64,000 nt of DNA from Persephonella sp. IF05-L8 (lineage in GTDB: Bacteria; Aquificota; Aquificia; Aquificales; Hydrogenothermaceae), in assembly GCF_000703045.1 (NCBI RefSeq), contig NZ_JNLJ01000001.1, positions 897,501 through 961,500 on the forward strand, in the 5' to 3' direction. Under the pieces are notes generated by a model that saw only the letters and a list, made by a program, of their open reading frames with translations, was not told the DNA's origin and did not search any database. Every line of letters starts with the position of its first letter. The stretch's first letter is position 1. Shown one piece after another: positions 1-8,368 of the stretch. Both the position numbers and the translations under genes were made by a program.

Positions 1-257
1 AGCTTAGATTTTTCTATTTTGTTTAAAATCTGTTTTGTTTTTAGATTGAAGCAATAAATTTCCTGCCATTTCTGGTCTTTATGAAAGAACTGGAGAATTT
101 TCAGCTTATCATTCTCAATTTCTATGGTTATTTTGTAGAAGGATATAAAATCCTGTATCTTTTCATACTCTTTATCTCCAAGTATTTCTTTATATATCTG
201 TAAAACCTTTGTATCCAAATCTTCTCCTATAAAGGAGAGACTTTTAGCAGCCATCAT
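1..257 (-). CDS. Hypothetical protein, 3' part beyond window
   Basis: An open frame runs off the left edge from an ATG at 257-255, giving at least 85 residues beginning MMAAKSLSFIGEDLDTK. The ATG shares the bases ATGA with the stop codon of polX, so the two are translationally coupled in one minus-strand operon. The second ATG at 254-252 is an equally possible start. The visible part is rich in Lys, Ile and Glu with no signal peptide, membrane segment or motif I recognise. No function is proposed. Confidence 0.6.
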   Translation of the reverse strand, partial: MMAAKSLSFIGEDLDTKVLQIYKEILGDKEYEKIQDFISFYKITIEIENDKLKILQFFHKDQKWQEIYCFNLKTKQILNKIEKSK

Positions 258-2020
258 TTACTTACCAATTTTGCTCCAAATTTTTTTCTTTTTGCATTAA
301 CAAATTTTTGAATTTGTTTCCAGCTTTTTGTATTGAGGATATCCTTTTTAGTTGCCCAGCCTCTTCTGGCAACAGCAACACCTATCTCCATGTATGCAAA
401 ATTTCCAAAATTATGGGCGTCTGTTGATATTACCAGTTTTACACCCTCCTCAACAGCCTTTCTAACCCATATATCATCTATATCCATTCTTCTTGGTTGG
501 GCATTGATTTCCAGTGCTGTTCCCGTTTCTTTTGCAGCTTTTATAACTGCATCCATATCAACAGGATATGGGTCTCTAAGTCCTATTAGTCTACCTGTGG
601 GGTGTCCAATTACATTTACATAAGGATTTTCCATAGCTTTTATAATTCTATCTGTATTGTCTCTGTTAAAATGGCTGTGGACAGATGCAACAACCCAGTC
701 AAGCTGGGATAAAACCTCGTCTGACAGGTCTAAGCTACCATCAAGTAAAATATCAACTTCTATTCCTTTTTTAACAAAATCCAGACCTGCCATTTTATTA
801 ATCAGTTCTATTTCTTTTATTTCTTCAAGAAGTCTTTCTTCATCAAGACCATGGGCTACTCTCTGTGATTTTGAGTGGTCTGTTATTACTATATACTCGT
901 ATTTATAGTTATTTCTTACAAACTCTACTATATCTTTTATTGATGCAACGCCATCAGACCATGTGGAGTGAACATGTAAATCTCCTTTTATGTCCTTAAG
1001 TTCCACTAATTTGGGAAGTTTATGTGCCATGGCAGCTTCTATTTCGCCTCTGTCTTCCCGTAGCTCTGGAGGTATCCAGTCCATTCCTACAGCTTTATAA
1101 ACGCTTTCTTCTGTTTCTCCGGCTATTTTTTCTTCTGTATCTACTTTAAAAACTCCATATTCATTGATTTTTAAACCTTTTTCTTTTGCTATTTCTCTCA
1201 AGTGGATATTATGCTGTTTTGAACCTGTAAAATACTGAAGGGCTGCTCCCCATTCCTCATCCTTAAATATTCTTAAATCAACCTGTCTTTCTTTATCTTC
1301 AAATTTCATGATTACAGATGATTTTTTGGGACCTTTTACTAAAACTTCTGAAACTTCTTCCAGAGACGTGAAAAAATCCATTATTTTAAGTCTGTCTTTA
1401 TCATCTGCTGTTACAAGGATATCCAGGTCTCCTATGGTTTCTTTTCTTCTTCGTGTGCTACCTACAACTTCTATTTTGTGTATTTCTTTTAAATTGGATT
1501 TTAGTTTTTCAATAAGGTATTTTGATATCTGGAGGGCTTCCCACAGGAGTATTCTCCTTTTGGATATCTCATACATCTGAAGGCCTTTTAGCATATTTTC
1601 TACTTTTTTGGGTCCAAATCCTTCAAGCTGTTCAATTCTGCCGTCTTTAAGGGCTTTAATCAGTTCTTCTTTTGTGGTTATCCCCAATTCTTCATAAATT
1701 CTTTTTAATGTTTTAGGGCCAAATCCGGGCAAATCTATAAGCTCAATAAAATCCTCTGGAACCTGCTTTTTTAACTCTTCGTATTTCTGTATCTTACCTG
1801 TCTGGACATATTCTTCTATTTTTGAGGCGATAGACGGACCTATTCCCCTGATAGTGTATAGTTTACCTGTGGCTATGTAGTTTCTGACATCATCTGGAAG
1901 GTCTTCTATTATGTGGGCTGCCCTCTGATATGCCATAGCCCTAAATCTATCATCTAAAAACTCATAAATCGCTGCCATTTTTTTGAAAATATTTGCAAGG
2001 TCTTTGTTGATGTTATACAT
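254..2020 (-). CDS. polX: DNA polymerase X family protein with PHP domain
   Basis: Bacterial/archaeal PolX, a gap-filling repair polymerase joined to a PHP domain that carries 3'-5' exonuclease and AP-endonuclease activity in studied homologues. At 588 residues it has the usual family length. Three helix-hairpin-helix elements are visible near residues 58-66, 97-105 and 132-140. The nucleotidyltransferase signature GSTRRRKETIGDLDILV spans 187-203, with Asp198 and Asp200 as metal ligands and the third Asp in RQVDLRIF near 250. The C-terminal PHP domain from about 346 shows GDLHVHSTWSDG, ITDHS, GIEVDIL, SVHSHF, GHPTGR and STDAHN, so the nuclease site looks intact. It is divergent from ribD across 52 bases and precedes the partial ORF at the left edge. 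Base-excision or break repair in the cytoplasm is the likely role. Confidence 0.95.
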   Translation of the reverse strand: MYNINKDLANIFKKMAAIYEFLDDRFRAMAYQRAAHIIEDLPDDVRNYIATGKLYTIRGIGPSIASKIEEYVQTGKIQKYEELKKQVPEDFIELIDLPGFGPKTLKRIYEELGITTKEELIKALKDGRIEQLEGFGPKKVENMLKGLQMYEISKRRILLWEALQISKYLIEKLKSNLKEIHKIEVVGSTRRRKETIGDLDILVTADDKDRLKIMDFFTSLEEVSEVLVKGPKKSSVIMKFEDKERQVDLRIFKDEEWGAALQYFTGSKQHNIHLREIAKEKGLKINEYGVFKVDTEEKIAGETEESVYKAVGMDWIPPELREDRGEIEAAMAHKLPKLVELKDIKGDLHVHSTWSDGVASIKDIVEFVRNNYKYEYIVITDHSKSQRVAHGLDEERLLEEIKEIELINKMAGLDFVKKGIEVDILLDGSLDLSDEVLSQLDWVVASVHSHFNRDNTDRIIKAMENPYVNVIGHPTGRLIGLRDPYPVDMDAVIKAAKETGTALEINAQPRRMDIDDIWVRKAVEEGVKLVISTDAHNFGNFAYMEIGVAVARRGWATKKDILNTKSWKQIQKFVNAKRKKFGAKLVSK

Positions 2021-2072
2021 TTTTTCTCCCTGTTTATTTTTTAGATAAAATTAAGATAGCTCTAATAAAAAT

Positions 2073-3203
2073 ATGGTGCAAATGATGAAAAATATAGATA
2101 AAAAATTTATGAGGATAGCTCTACAGGAAGCAAAAAAGGGCAAAGGATATACCCATCCAAATCCTGCAGTTGGAGCCGTTATAGTTAAAGATGGAAAAAT
2201 TATAGGAAAAGGCTATCATAAAAAGGCTGGAATGCCCCATGCAGAAAGAGAAGCTATAAAGGACGCCCTCTCAAAAGGCTTTGATATAATCGGTTCTACA
2301 ATGTATGTAACCCTTGAACCATGCTGTCATTATGGAAGAACTCCACCATGCACAGAAGCAATAATTGATAATCGTATAGAAAGGGTTGTAGTTGCCACTT
2401 TAGACCCTAATCCTCAGGTAGCAGGTAAAGGGATAGAAATTTTAAGAAAACAGGGTATTCAGGTAGAAACCGGTATTCTGGAAAAGGAAGCCAGAAAGCT
2501 TAATGAGGATTTTTTTGTTTATATAAGGGAAAAAAGACCTTTTGTTCATCTAAAAATAGCCCAGACTTTAGATGGAAAAATAGCGACAAAAACAGGTTCA
2601 TCTAAATGGATTACAGGGGAAAAAGCCCGAAAGTTTGCCCACAGGTTAAGGAAAGAAGCTACAGCAGTTTTAGTTGGTGCTGGAACAGCCTTGTCAGATA
2701 ATCCTCAACTAACTGTGCGAAACTATCCATCAAAAAAACAGCCTTTAAGGGTGCTTGTTGATAAGTATCTACAAACCCCTCCTGATTATAAAATATTTGA
2801 CAGTAGTGCAAAAACTATCCTTTTCGTGGCAGAGGATATTCCTGAGAAACAATTAAAACCTTTTGAAAGAAGAGAAAATATACAGATAATTAAACTTCCT
2901 CTAAAAGAAGGTAGATTTGATATTAATGATATTTTGAAAAAGTTATATGAACTTGAAGTTATGCATCTGCTTGTTGAAGGGGGAAAATCAATAATCACAG
3001 AGTTTATAACTTCAGGAGTTTATGACAAAATTTCTCTGTTTGTTGCCCCTAAACTTATAGGAGAAGACGGTATATCTGCAGTTGGAAAATTAGGAGTAGA
3101 AGATATACAGGATGCCTTAAAATTAAGGGTAGAAGGAATAAAAAGGCTTCCACCGGATATCTATTTTGAGTTATCTCCTGTTAAAACGGAGGATTTGGTT
3201 TAA
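2073..3203 (+). CDS. ribD: Bifunctional riboflavin biosynthesis deaminase/reductase RibD
   Basis: Catalyses two successive steps of riboflavin synthesis: deamination of the pyrimidine ring of the GTP-derived intermediate, then NADPH-dependent reduction of its ribosyl side chain. The N-terminal cytidine-deaminase-like domain has the zinc motif HAE at residues 56-58 and PCCHYGRTPPC at 83-93 (Cys84, Cys93). The C-terminal reductase domain begins near 150 (HLKIAQTLDGKIAT) and includes GAGTALSDNPQLTVR and LLVEGGKSI. The length of about 376 residues is normal. The start is uncertain: ATG 2073 has no Shine-Dalgarno sequence, and tandem ATGs at 2082 and 2085 are equally possible. The 3' end overlaps the opposing gene at 3181 by 23 bases. 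No other rib gene is next to it. Confidence 0.95.
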   Translation: MVQMMKNIDKKFMRIALQEAKKGKGYTHPNPAVGAVIVKDGKIIGKGYHKKAGMPHAEREAIKDALSKGFDIIGSTMYVTLEPCCHYGRTPPCTEAIIDNRIERVVVATLDPNPQVAGKGIEILRKQGIQVETGILEKEARKLNEDFFVYIREKRPFVHLKIAQTLDGKIATKTGSSKWITGEKARKFAHRLRKEATAVLVGAGTALSDNPQLTVRNYPSKKQPLRVLVDKYLQTPPDYKIFDSSAKTILFVAEDIPEKQLKPFERRENIQIIKLPLKEGRFDINDILKKLYELEVMHLLVEGGKSIITEFITSGVYDKISLFVAPKLIGEDGISAVGKLGVEDIQDALKLRVEGIKRLPPDIYFELSPVKTEDLV

Positions 3204-3630
3204 CATCTTTATAAATATCAACTTCTTTTTTCATATTTTCAAGAAACTGTTTTAAGGCATTAGCTTTTTTGACCCACTGGGAAGTGAGTTTTTGGGTTTT
3301 GGGAAACTGGTCTGAGATTTCATTATACTGGGAAATTCTGTAATCTATAAAATCAATGATAATATCAAGAAAATCCTTTAGTTTATCCATCTGCTTTGCA
3401 TAGATAAACAGGTCTTTAAGCATCTCTTTTCTTTCTCTGATTGGGAGATTAACACCAAGTAGTGCCCCCATTTTTCTCAGGTCGTATCTTGATATATAGA
3501 TACCGCTTTTAGAGGGAACTGTTAGGATTTTTAGAATTCTCTGGAATTCTGTTTCTTCCTCGGCTTGCTGGAGAAATTTCATATTTGTCATAAAAGGATT
3601 TTTCATAAGGTCTTTTTCATTCATATCCAT
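3181..3630 (-). CDS. Conserved-looking helical protein, function unknown
   Basis: A 149-residue soluble protein I do not recognise. I start it at ATG 3630 because AGGTGA lies five bases upstream; an upstream GTG at 3639 would add three residues but sits inside that ribosome-binding site. The sequence is highly charged and predicted helical, with an N-terminal stretch rich in Met/Asn, a segment ILTVPSKSGIYISRYDLRK near residue 40, and a long helical C-terminal half ending in PNPPF. There is no signal peptide, membrane segment or metal motif. The 3' end overlaps ribD by 23 bases tail to tail. It lies downstream of the superoxide reductase gene but is separated from it by a terminator, so it probably has its own promoter. 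Confidence 0.7.
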   Translation of the reverse strand: MDMNEKDLMKNPFMTNMKFLQQAEEETEFQRILKILTVPSKSGIYISRYDLRKMGALLGVNLPIRERKEMLKDLFIYAKQMDKLKDFLDIIIDFIDYRISQYNEISDQFPKTQKLTSQWVKKANALKQFLENMKKEVDIYKDVKPNPPF

Positions 3631-3670
3631 AATAATCACCTGCCTGCTGGATTTTTACTAATTGTATCAC

Positions 3671-3701
3671 AAAACAAAAAAGCCCCTACTTTGTAGGGGC
3701 T
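3671..3701 (-). terminator. Rho-independent terminator after superoxide reductase gene
   Basis: Read on the minus strand, a nine-base-pair stem AGCCCCTAC / GTAGGGGCT with a three-base loop is followed by TTTTTTGTTTTG. It lies 18 bases past the superoxide reductase stop codon and ends that transcript. Confidence 0.9.
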
Positions 3702-3719
3702 TGGGAGGGAGTTTATTGA

Positions 3720-4127
3720 TTAAACACCGGCAGGTGCTTCAGCTTCTTTAACTTCTACTTCTACTTCTGGGCCTTGCCAAAGACCGTGTTTTGTGCAGTA
3801 GCTCATAGCTTGGAGTTTGAGTTTGTTTTTAGTTGGAACAATGTAAAAGTCTACTTCTGCCTGTGAGCATTGGTTTCCTTGAACTCCTGGAACAAATGTA
3901 GCCTGTCCAAGGAAAGTGTCTCCGTCCCAGAGTTGAACCCATGCAATATAGTGGTCAAAGTCATCTGGGTGGCAGTATTCTTCACCAACCTTTACTTTAA
4001 CTTTGAGTTTTTGTCCTTTTACAGCTTCACCTTCTACATGAACAAATGGAGAGTGTCTGTCAATATAATCTCTCTTTGCCTCTTTCTCAACCTGAGAAAT
4101 GTCTACATAATTGTTTATTTTTGGCAT
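3720..4127 (-). CDS. Superoxide reductase (neelaredoxin type)
   Basis: A 135-residue one-iron superoxide reductase without the N-terminal desulforedoxin domain. It reduces superoxide to hydrogen peroxide in the cytoplasm, usually with electrons from rubredoxin. The iron ligands can be assigned by family alignment as His25, His53, His59, Cys111 and His114 (motifs RHSP, CHPDDFDHYIAWVQLW and SYCTKHGLW). The residues usually preceding the first His are Glu-Lys; here they are Asp23-Arg24, so the sixth ligand and catalytic Lys of the Pyrococcus enzyme are replaced. Cys52 next to His53 and Cys87 are extra. The gene has a good ribosome-binding site (CAGGAGG) and its own terminator. The type III PKS-like gene lies 78 bases upstream on the same strand, so co-transcription is possible. 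Confidence 0.9.
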   Translation of the reverse strand: MPKINNYVDISQVEKEAKRDYIDRHSPFVHVEGEAVKGQKLKVKVKVGEEYCHPDDFDHYIAWVQLWDGDTFLGQATFVPGVQGNQCSQAEVDFYIVPTKNKLKLQAMSYCTKHGLWQGPEVEVEVKEAEAPAGV

Positions 4128-4205
4128 CTTTGATACCTCCTGTTTTTTATTTTGGGATATATATTAAGCTTTGAAAACAAAATCTAAAATGAGAATTGTC
4201 ATATC

Positions 4206-5264
4206 TTATTCCCACTTATAAAGTGCAGATGCTATGTAATATCCTGCCCCAAAACCAACAATCATACCTCTGGTGCCTGATTTATTCTCTTTGTTTGAAA
4301 AATATTTATCCAACACAAGCAGACAGCTGGGAGCACTCATATTTCCGTATATGCTGAACATATCATAAGCGACAGAGAGTTGCTTTTCTGAAAGTCCAAG
4401 AACCTCTGGTTTTTTAAACTCTTCAAGAAGTGTAGGTCCTCCTTGATGTAGAGCCCATTCTTTAATATCTGATATAGATATGTTTCTTTCATTTAAAATA
4501 GGTTTTATAACTTTCTCAGAAACAATGGGAGGAATTTCTTTCTTTAAATTATTTTCCAGGACAAATACTCCTTTCTCCATTCTTATAGTGTTTCCAGGAA
4601 CATGGGCAATTTTAAAATCTATAAGTTCAATTAAAGGATAATCAAATCTGTCTTTCATACTTTCTGGAATTAATAAAATACCTACACCTCCATCTGAAAA
4701 GAGCAGGTTGGATTTTATTGCTTCTTTAAATAGAGGGTCTTTAGGGTCATATATAAAACTGGCTATATTTGAACACTGGTCAAAGGTAAATGATATAGCT
4801 GCTTTATTATATTTTTTACAAAAATCTACTGCATTTTTTAATGAAATTATACCAGCAGCACAACCATAATATGCTAATTCTTCAGGAGGAACATCTGTTT
4901 TTAGACCTGTTTCCATAACAATCTGACTTGCAAGATTTGGTAAAAAATCTTTGTTGTAAGTTACATTATAAGCAACAGATAAAAAGCCTATGTTTTCAAT
5001 TCCTATTTTTTCTGATAATTCTTTTACAACCTTTTTTCCCCATTCTTTTGGGTGGTCTTCTTTTCTCTTTAGTTTTACTTCGGGAATACTATTTAGGTCT
5101 ATTGCTGTTGGTTTTTGTTTAATATGCATATTCTTTGCAAATTTTTTTGCCAACTTTGTTATTTTTTCTCCCGTTAGTTCCTTTGGATAAATTTTTTCTG
5201 AGATATAATCAAGGTTGTAGGATGGTGGTAAAACTTTTGTAATTTTGGCGATATAAACTTTCAT
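4206..5264 (-). CDS. Type III polyketide synthase-like (chalcone synthase superfamily)
   Basis: A 352-residue thiolase-fold condensing enzyme. The catalytic triad of the chalcone/stilbene synthase family is visible: Cys135 in YYGCAAGI, His273 in WALHQGGP, and Asn308 in YGNMSAPSC, followed by a C-terminal GFGAGYYIAS glycine segment like the family's GFGPG loop. This arrangement fits type III polyketide synthases better than FabH, whose His-Asn spacing and motifs differ. Such enzymes extend an acyl-CoA starter with malonyl-CoA; bacterial members make alkylpyrones or alkylresorcinols. Substrate cannot be told from sequence. No methyltransferase or oxidase of the usual bcsA/bcsB type adjoins it; its neighbours are superoxide reductase downstream and divergent pepA. 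A hydroxymethylglutaryl-CoA-synthase-like role is an alternative. Confidence 0.75.
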   Translation of the reverse strand: MKVYIAKITKVLPPSYNLDYISEKIYPKELTGEKITKLAKKFAKNMHIKQKPTAIDLNSIPEVKLKRKEDHPKEWGKKVVKELSEKIGIENIGFLSVAYNVTYNKDFLPNLASQIVMETGLKTDVPPEELAYYGCAAGIISLKNAVDFCKKYNKAAISFTFDQCSNIASFIYDPKDPLFKEAIKSNLLFSDGGVGILLIPESMKDRFDYPLIELIDFKIAHVPGNTIRMEKGVFVLENNLKKEIPPIVSEKVIKPILNERNISISDIKEWALHQGGPTLLEEFKKPEVLGLSEKQLSVAYDMFSIYGNMSAPSCLLVLDKYFSNKENKSGTRGMIVGFGAGYYIASALYKWE

Positions 5265-5342
5265 GGAAAATCTTGCCCTCCATTCCTATCTGTTCTTTTG
5301 TTAAAATAAATTTCAACTACACCAAAAGCAAGGAGAAGAAGG

Positions 5343-6836
5343 ATGAGATTTAAAATAACAAGTGGGCATCTTAAAAATGCCAGAACAAAAGCAGTAATTT
5401 CCTTTATTTTCAAGGAACAGAAAAAACTTCCTGAGGAAATAGCACAGCTTGATGAGATTTTAGAAGGGGCTATATCAGCACTAAAAAAGGAAACAAAATT
5501 CAGTGGAGATTTTGGAAAAATTCTGACTGTTCCATCTCTTGGGAAAGGAAAAGCTGATTTCATAATTCTTATAGGTGCAGGTTCAAAAAGGGATTTTGAC
5601 CTTGACAAAGCAAGAAGACTTGGTGCTGCAGCCGTTAGAAAAATGAGAGGTATGAAAATAGACAAAGCAATGATTGATGCTGAAGCTCTTTCAATTAAGG
5701 ATGGAGACCCGGATGTAGCACAGGCAATTACAGAGGGAGTAATACTTGGTAATTATAGATTTGATAAATATATCTCTAAAAAAGATGAATTTGAGCCTAA
5801 AGAAATTCAAATCAGAGTAAAAAGAAAGTACAAAAATGCTGCAGAAGAAAAGGTAAGAATAGGAAAAATACTGGCTGAGGCTCAGAACTTTACCAGAGAC
5901 CTTGTAAATGAGCCAGGGAACGTAATAAACCCTCAAAAACTGGCAGAAATTGCAGAAGAACTCGCCAGAGAATATGGATTTGAGGTCAAGATATATGATG
6001 AAGATGAAATAGAAAAAATGGGTATGAATGCCTATCTGGCAGTTGCCAGAGGAAGTGCAAATCCTCCAAGATTTATTCACCTGACATACAGACCCAAAAA
6101 GGCTAAAAAGGAGATAGCCCTTGTTGGTAAAGGTTTAACATTTGATAGTGGTGGTCTTAATATAAAACCTGGAGATTATATGAGATGGATGAAATCAGAC
6201 AAGGCTGGAGCATGTGCTGTTCTGGGAATATTCAAAGCAATTGGTGAGCTTAAACCTGACGTAGCTGTTCATGGTGTTATTGCTGCAGCAGAAAATATGC
6301 CTGATGGTAAATCCTATAGACCGGATGATATTATTGTTGCAAAAAATGGTGTAAGTATAGAGATTGGAAATACCGATGCAGAAGGAAGATTAACCCTTGC
6401 AGATGCACTCTGTTATGTATCTGAACTTAAACCAGATGCAATTATAGATATGGCAACGCTTACAGGTGCATGTATAGTTGCCCTTGGTGAATACACTGCT
6501 GGTGTAATGGGTAATAACCAGCGATTAATAAATCAGGTTCTTGAAACATCTGAAAAAACTGGAGAATGGATGTGGCAACTGCCATTTAACGATATGCTTA
6601 GAGAGCATATCAAAGCTCCAAATGCAGATATTTACAACATTGGAACAACAAGGTATGGTGGTGCTATAACAGCAGGATTATTCCTTGAGAAATTTGTTGA
6701 TAAAAATATTCCATGGGTTCATATAGATATTGCAGGACCTGCCCATAACACAAAAGGCTGGTATTATCATCCAAAAGGAGCGACAGGATTTCCTGTTAGA
6801 ACAATAACAACATTTTTAATGGAAAATTCCAAATAA
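5343..6836 (+). CDS. pepA: Leucyl aminopeptidase (M17)
   Basis: Cytosolic M17 aminopeptidase of 497 residues that removes N-terminal residues, preferring Leu, using two metal ions. The C-terminal catalytic domain contains GLTFDSGGLNIKPG with the metal- and substrate-binding Lys just before it, KSDKAGA, and the signature NTDAEGRLTLADAL. The N-terminal half is the variable macro-like domain. The start ATG is preceded by AAGGAGAAGAAGG. It is a single-gene unit, divergent from the PKS-like gene and followed by a hairpin terminator. Some PepA proteins also bind DNA, but nothing here shows that. Confidence 0.95.
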   Translation: MRFKITSGHLKNARTKAVISFIFKEQKKLPEEIAQLDEILEGAISALKKETKFSGDFGKILTVPSLGKGKADFIILIGAGSKRDFDLDKARRLGAAAVRKMRGMKIDKAMIDAEALSIKDGDPDVAQAITEGVILGNYRFDKYISKKDEFEPKEIQIRVKRKYKNAAEEKVRIGKILAEAQNFTRDLVNEPGNVINPQKLAEIAEELAREYGFEVKIYDEDEIEKMGMNAYLAVARGSANPPRFIHLTYRPKKAKKEIALVGKGLTFDSGGLNIKPGDYMRWMKSDKAGACAVLGIFKAIGELKPDVAVHGVIAAAENMPDGKSYRPDDIIVAKNGVSIEIGNTDAEGRLTLADALCYVSELKPDAIIDMATLTGACIVALGEYTAGVMGNNQRLINQVLETSEKTGEWMWQLPFNDMLREHIKAPNADIYNIGTTRYGGAITAGLFLEKFVDKNIPWVHIDIAGPAHNTKGWYYHPKGATGFPVRTITTFLMENSK

Positions 6837-6841
6837 AATAT

Positions 6842-6861
6842 AAGGGGCTTTAACGCCCCTT
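6842..6861 (+). terminator. Terminator after pepA
   Basis: Stem AAGGGGC / GCCCCTT (7 bp) with a six-base loop, followed by GTTTATTCTT, six bases after the pepA stop codon. Confidence 0.8.
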
Positions 6862-6955
6862 GTTTATTCTTATATGGATATTGTCCAATTTAAAATTTCC
6901 ATAGAATACCGTATTTATTGCACATGAGGAGAAAATCATTGCTATCAAAGCTATA

Positions 6956-7558
6956 CTAATCACTTTCAGGAACGTCATGAACCACAACTGTTTTACCTGC
7001 CCATTCTGATAAGATATCACATGCTACCTCTGCACCTGAACCTGAAGCTGAGGCAAACATTGTAGGTGCACCAGCAACCAGACCAGCCACAAATAAACCT
7101 TCTTTTACCTTTCCATCATCATTCTTAATCATTATTTTCCCAGGTCTTGGTGATTTCCTGTGTGGAACAACTTCAAGATTAAGACCTTCTATCTCAAATT
7201 TATGAAATCCTGTAGCAATAACAAGATAATCCCCTGAATATTTGTTTCCTTTTTCAGTTTCAACAACAAAATTTCCTTTTTCTCCATAGGCTTTTATGAC
7301 TTTCTCCTGGGATTGGATTACATTATAGTATTGTTTGAGCTGCTCCCTGATTTTTTGTAGAAATTTTTTTCCTTCTATAGCTTCAACCCCTGGAACATTT
7401 CTGAGAAACGCTTTATCCAAATCAGAATATTCATCATATAAAACAAGGTATTTTTTCCCTTCAACAAAAGGAAATTTACCATTTGCAGATGCCAGCGTCA
7501 AAGCACATGTTAAGCCTGCCGGACCTCCACCTATTATAATTACATCGTGTTTTTCCAT
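6956..7558 (-). CDS. Short FAD-dependent oxidoreductase, thioredoxin reductase-like
   Basis: A 200-residue flavoprotein. The N-terminus has the dinucleotide-binding motif VIIIGGGPAGLTCAL (residues 6-20), the middle has YLVIATGFH, and the C-terminal part has GLFVAGLVAG with a following Ala-Ser-Gly-rich helix, which is the FAD-binding end of the thioredoxin-reductase family. It lacks the separate NADPH-binding domain and the redox CxxC, so it is about two-thirds the length of a true TrxB. The one Cys in the FAD helix is not a disulfide partner. Electron donor and acceptor are unknown. It stands alone between pepA (convergent) and the divergent DUF433 gene, with a TACCTCC-type ribosome-binding site before the ATG. 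Confidence 0.75.
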   Translation of the reverse strand: MEKHDVIIIGGGPAGLTCALTLASANGKFPFVEGKKYLVLYDEYSDLDKAFLRNVPGVEAIEGKKFLQKIREQLKQYYNVIQSQEKVIKAYGEKGNFVVETEKGNKYSGDYLVIATGFHKFEIEGLNLEVVPHRKSPRPGKIMIKNDDGKVKEGLFVAGLVAGAPTMFASASGSGAEVACDILSEWAGKTVVVHDVPESD

Positions 7559-7659
7559 CTGCTACCTCCAAACTTTTTTAGATTTTAAAAATAATTCCTT
7601 GCAATGTTAAATAAAAATTATAAAATTAAATCTAAAATTTGGTTAATCAGGGACTTAAT

Positions 7660-7890
7660 ATGAAATTTAAATACATTGAGAGAAATCCCGAAATTTTAGG
7701 TGGAAAACCCATTTTCAAGGGAACGAGAATTCCAGTTTATCTAATATTAGATTTTCTTTCTGCTGGTGAAACCATAGACAATATTTTAGAAAATTATCCC
7801 CAACTCTCCAAAGAAGCAGTATTAGAAGCTATAAAATATGCCTCGGAATACACAAGATTAGAAGAGGAACTAATTGAAGTTTCTAATTGA
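7660..7890 (+). CDS. DUF433 family protein, probable antitoxin
   Basis: A 76-residue DUF433 protein with the family core NPEILGGKPIFKGTRIPVY and a C-terminal helical pair typical of the small DNA-binding partners of PIN-like toxins. I start at ATG 7660, with AGGGAC upstream; a TTG at 7639 would add seven residues with no ribosome-binding support. It overlaps the downstream PIN-like gene by 17 bases, the usual coupling of antitoxin and toxin. Probably binds its own promoter and the partner protein. Antitoxin activity is inferred from family pairing only. Confidence 0.8.
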   Translation: MKFKYIERNPEILGGKPIFKGTRIPVYLILDFLSAGETIDNILENYPQLSKEAVLEAIKYASEYTRLEEELIEVSN

Positions 7891-8230
7891 CGAGAATATT
7901 CCCCTCAAGTTGGCAAAAGAAATACTCAAACAATACCCTAACTCTAAATATGTATTAGACAGTGATTTACGAGGAAAATCTGATAAATCATTATTTGAAT
8001 TTGCCAAGAAAGAAGGATTTATCATAATTACTTTTGATACAGATTTTTTAGATATACTATCTTATCCTTTGGAAAATGGTTCTGGACGAATAATTCTAAG
8101 ATACAAAAGTTTAAAAATTAATGAAATAGAAGAAAAAACGTTAAAAATCTTAAAAATTTTGGAAAACAAAAATATAAAAAATTCTATTGTGATTGTTTCC
8201 AATAACAAAATTAGAATAAAACGCTTTTAA
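7874..8230 (+). CDS. DUF5615 PIN-like protein, probable toxin
   Basis: A 118-residue DUF5615 (Mut7-C-like, PIN-fold) protein. It starts MKFLIDENIPLKLAK with the conserved early Asp, has the middle motif DSDLRGKSDKSLFEFAKKEG, and then IITFDTDFLD, the acidic residues expected of a PIN-type ribonuclease site. The start is TTG inside the upstream DUF433 frame. Base composition is more AT-rich than the flanking housekeeping genes, as is common for mobile toxin-antitoxin pairs. RNase activity is a family inference. Confidence 0.8.
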   Translation: MKFLIDENIPLKLAKEILKQYPNSKYVLDSDLRGKSDKSLFEFAKKEGFIIITFDTDFLDILSYPLENGSGRIILRYKSLKINEIEEKTLKILKILENKNIKNSIVIVSNNKIRIKRF

Positions 8231-8368
8231 ATTAAAAGAAATAATGAGCATAATTCTATGTATCAGGTTATGTAGGAATTTGCAAGCAAAACTTATCTAA
8301 CTGATAACATTTGAAGATGATTTATTTAATACTTATCTTAATATTAAGATTTGTTTATGGAGGGGATT

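Noticed and set aside
8231-8368. Possible small gene after the PIN-like protein
   Set aside because: Only an 18-residue frame without a ribosome-binding site; nothing else seen in this gap.
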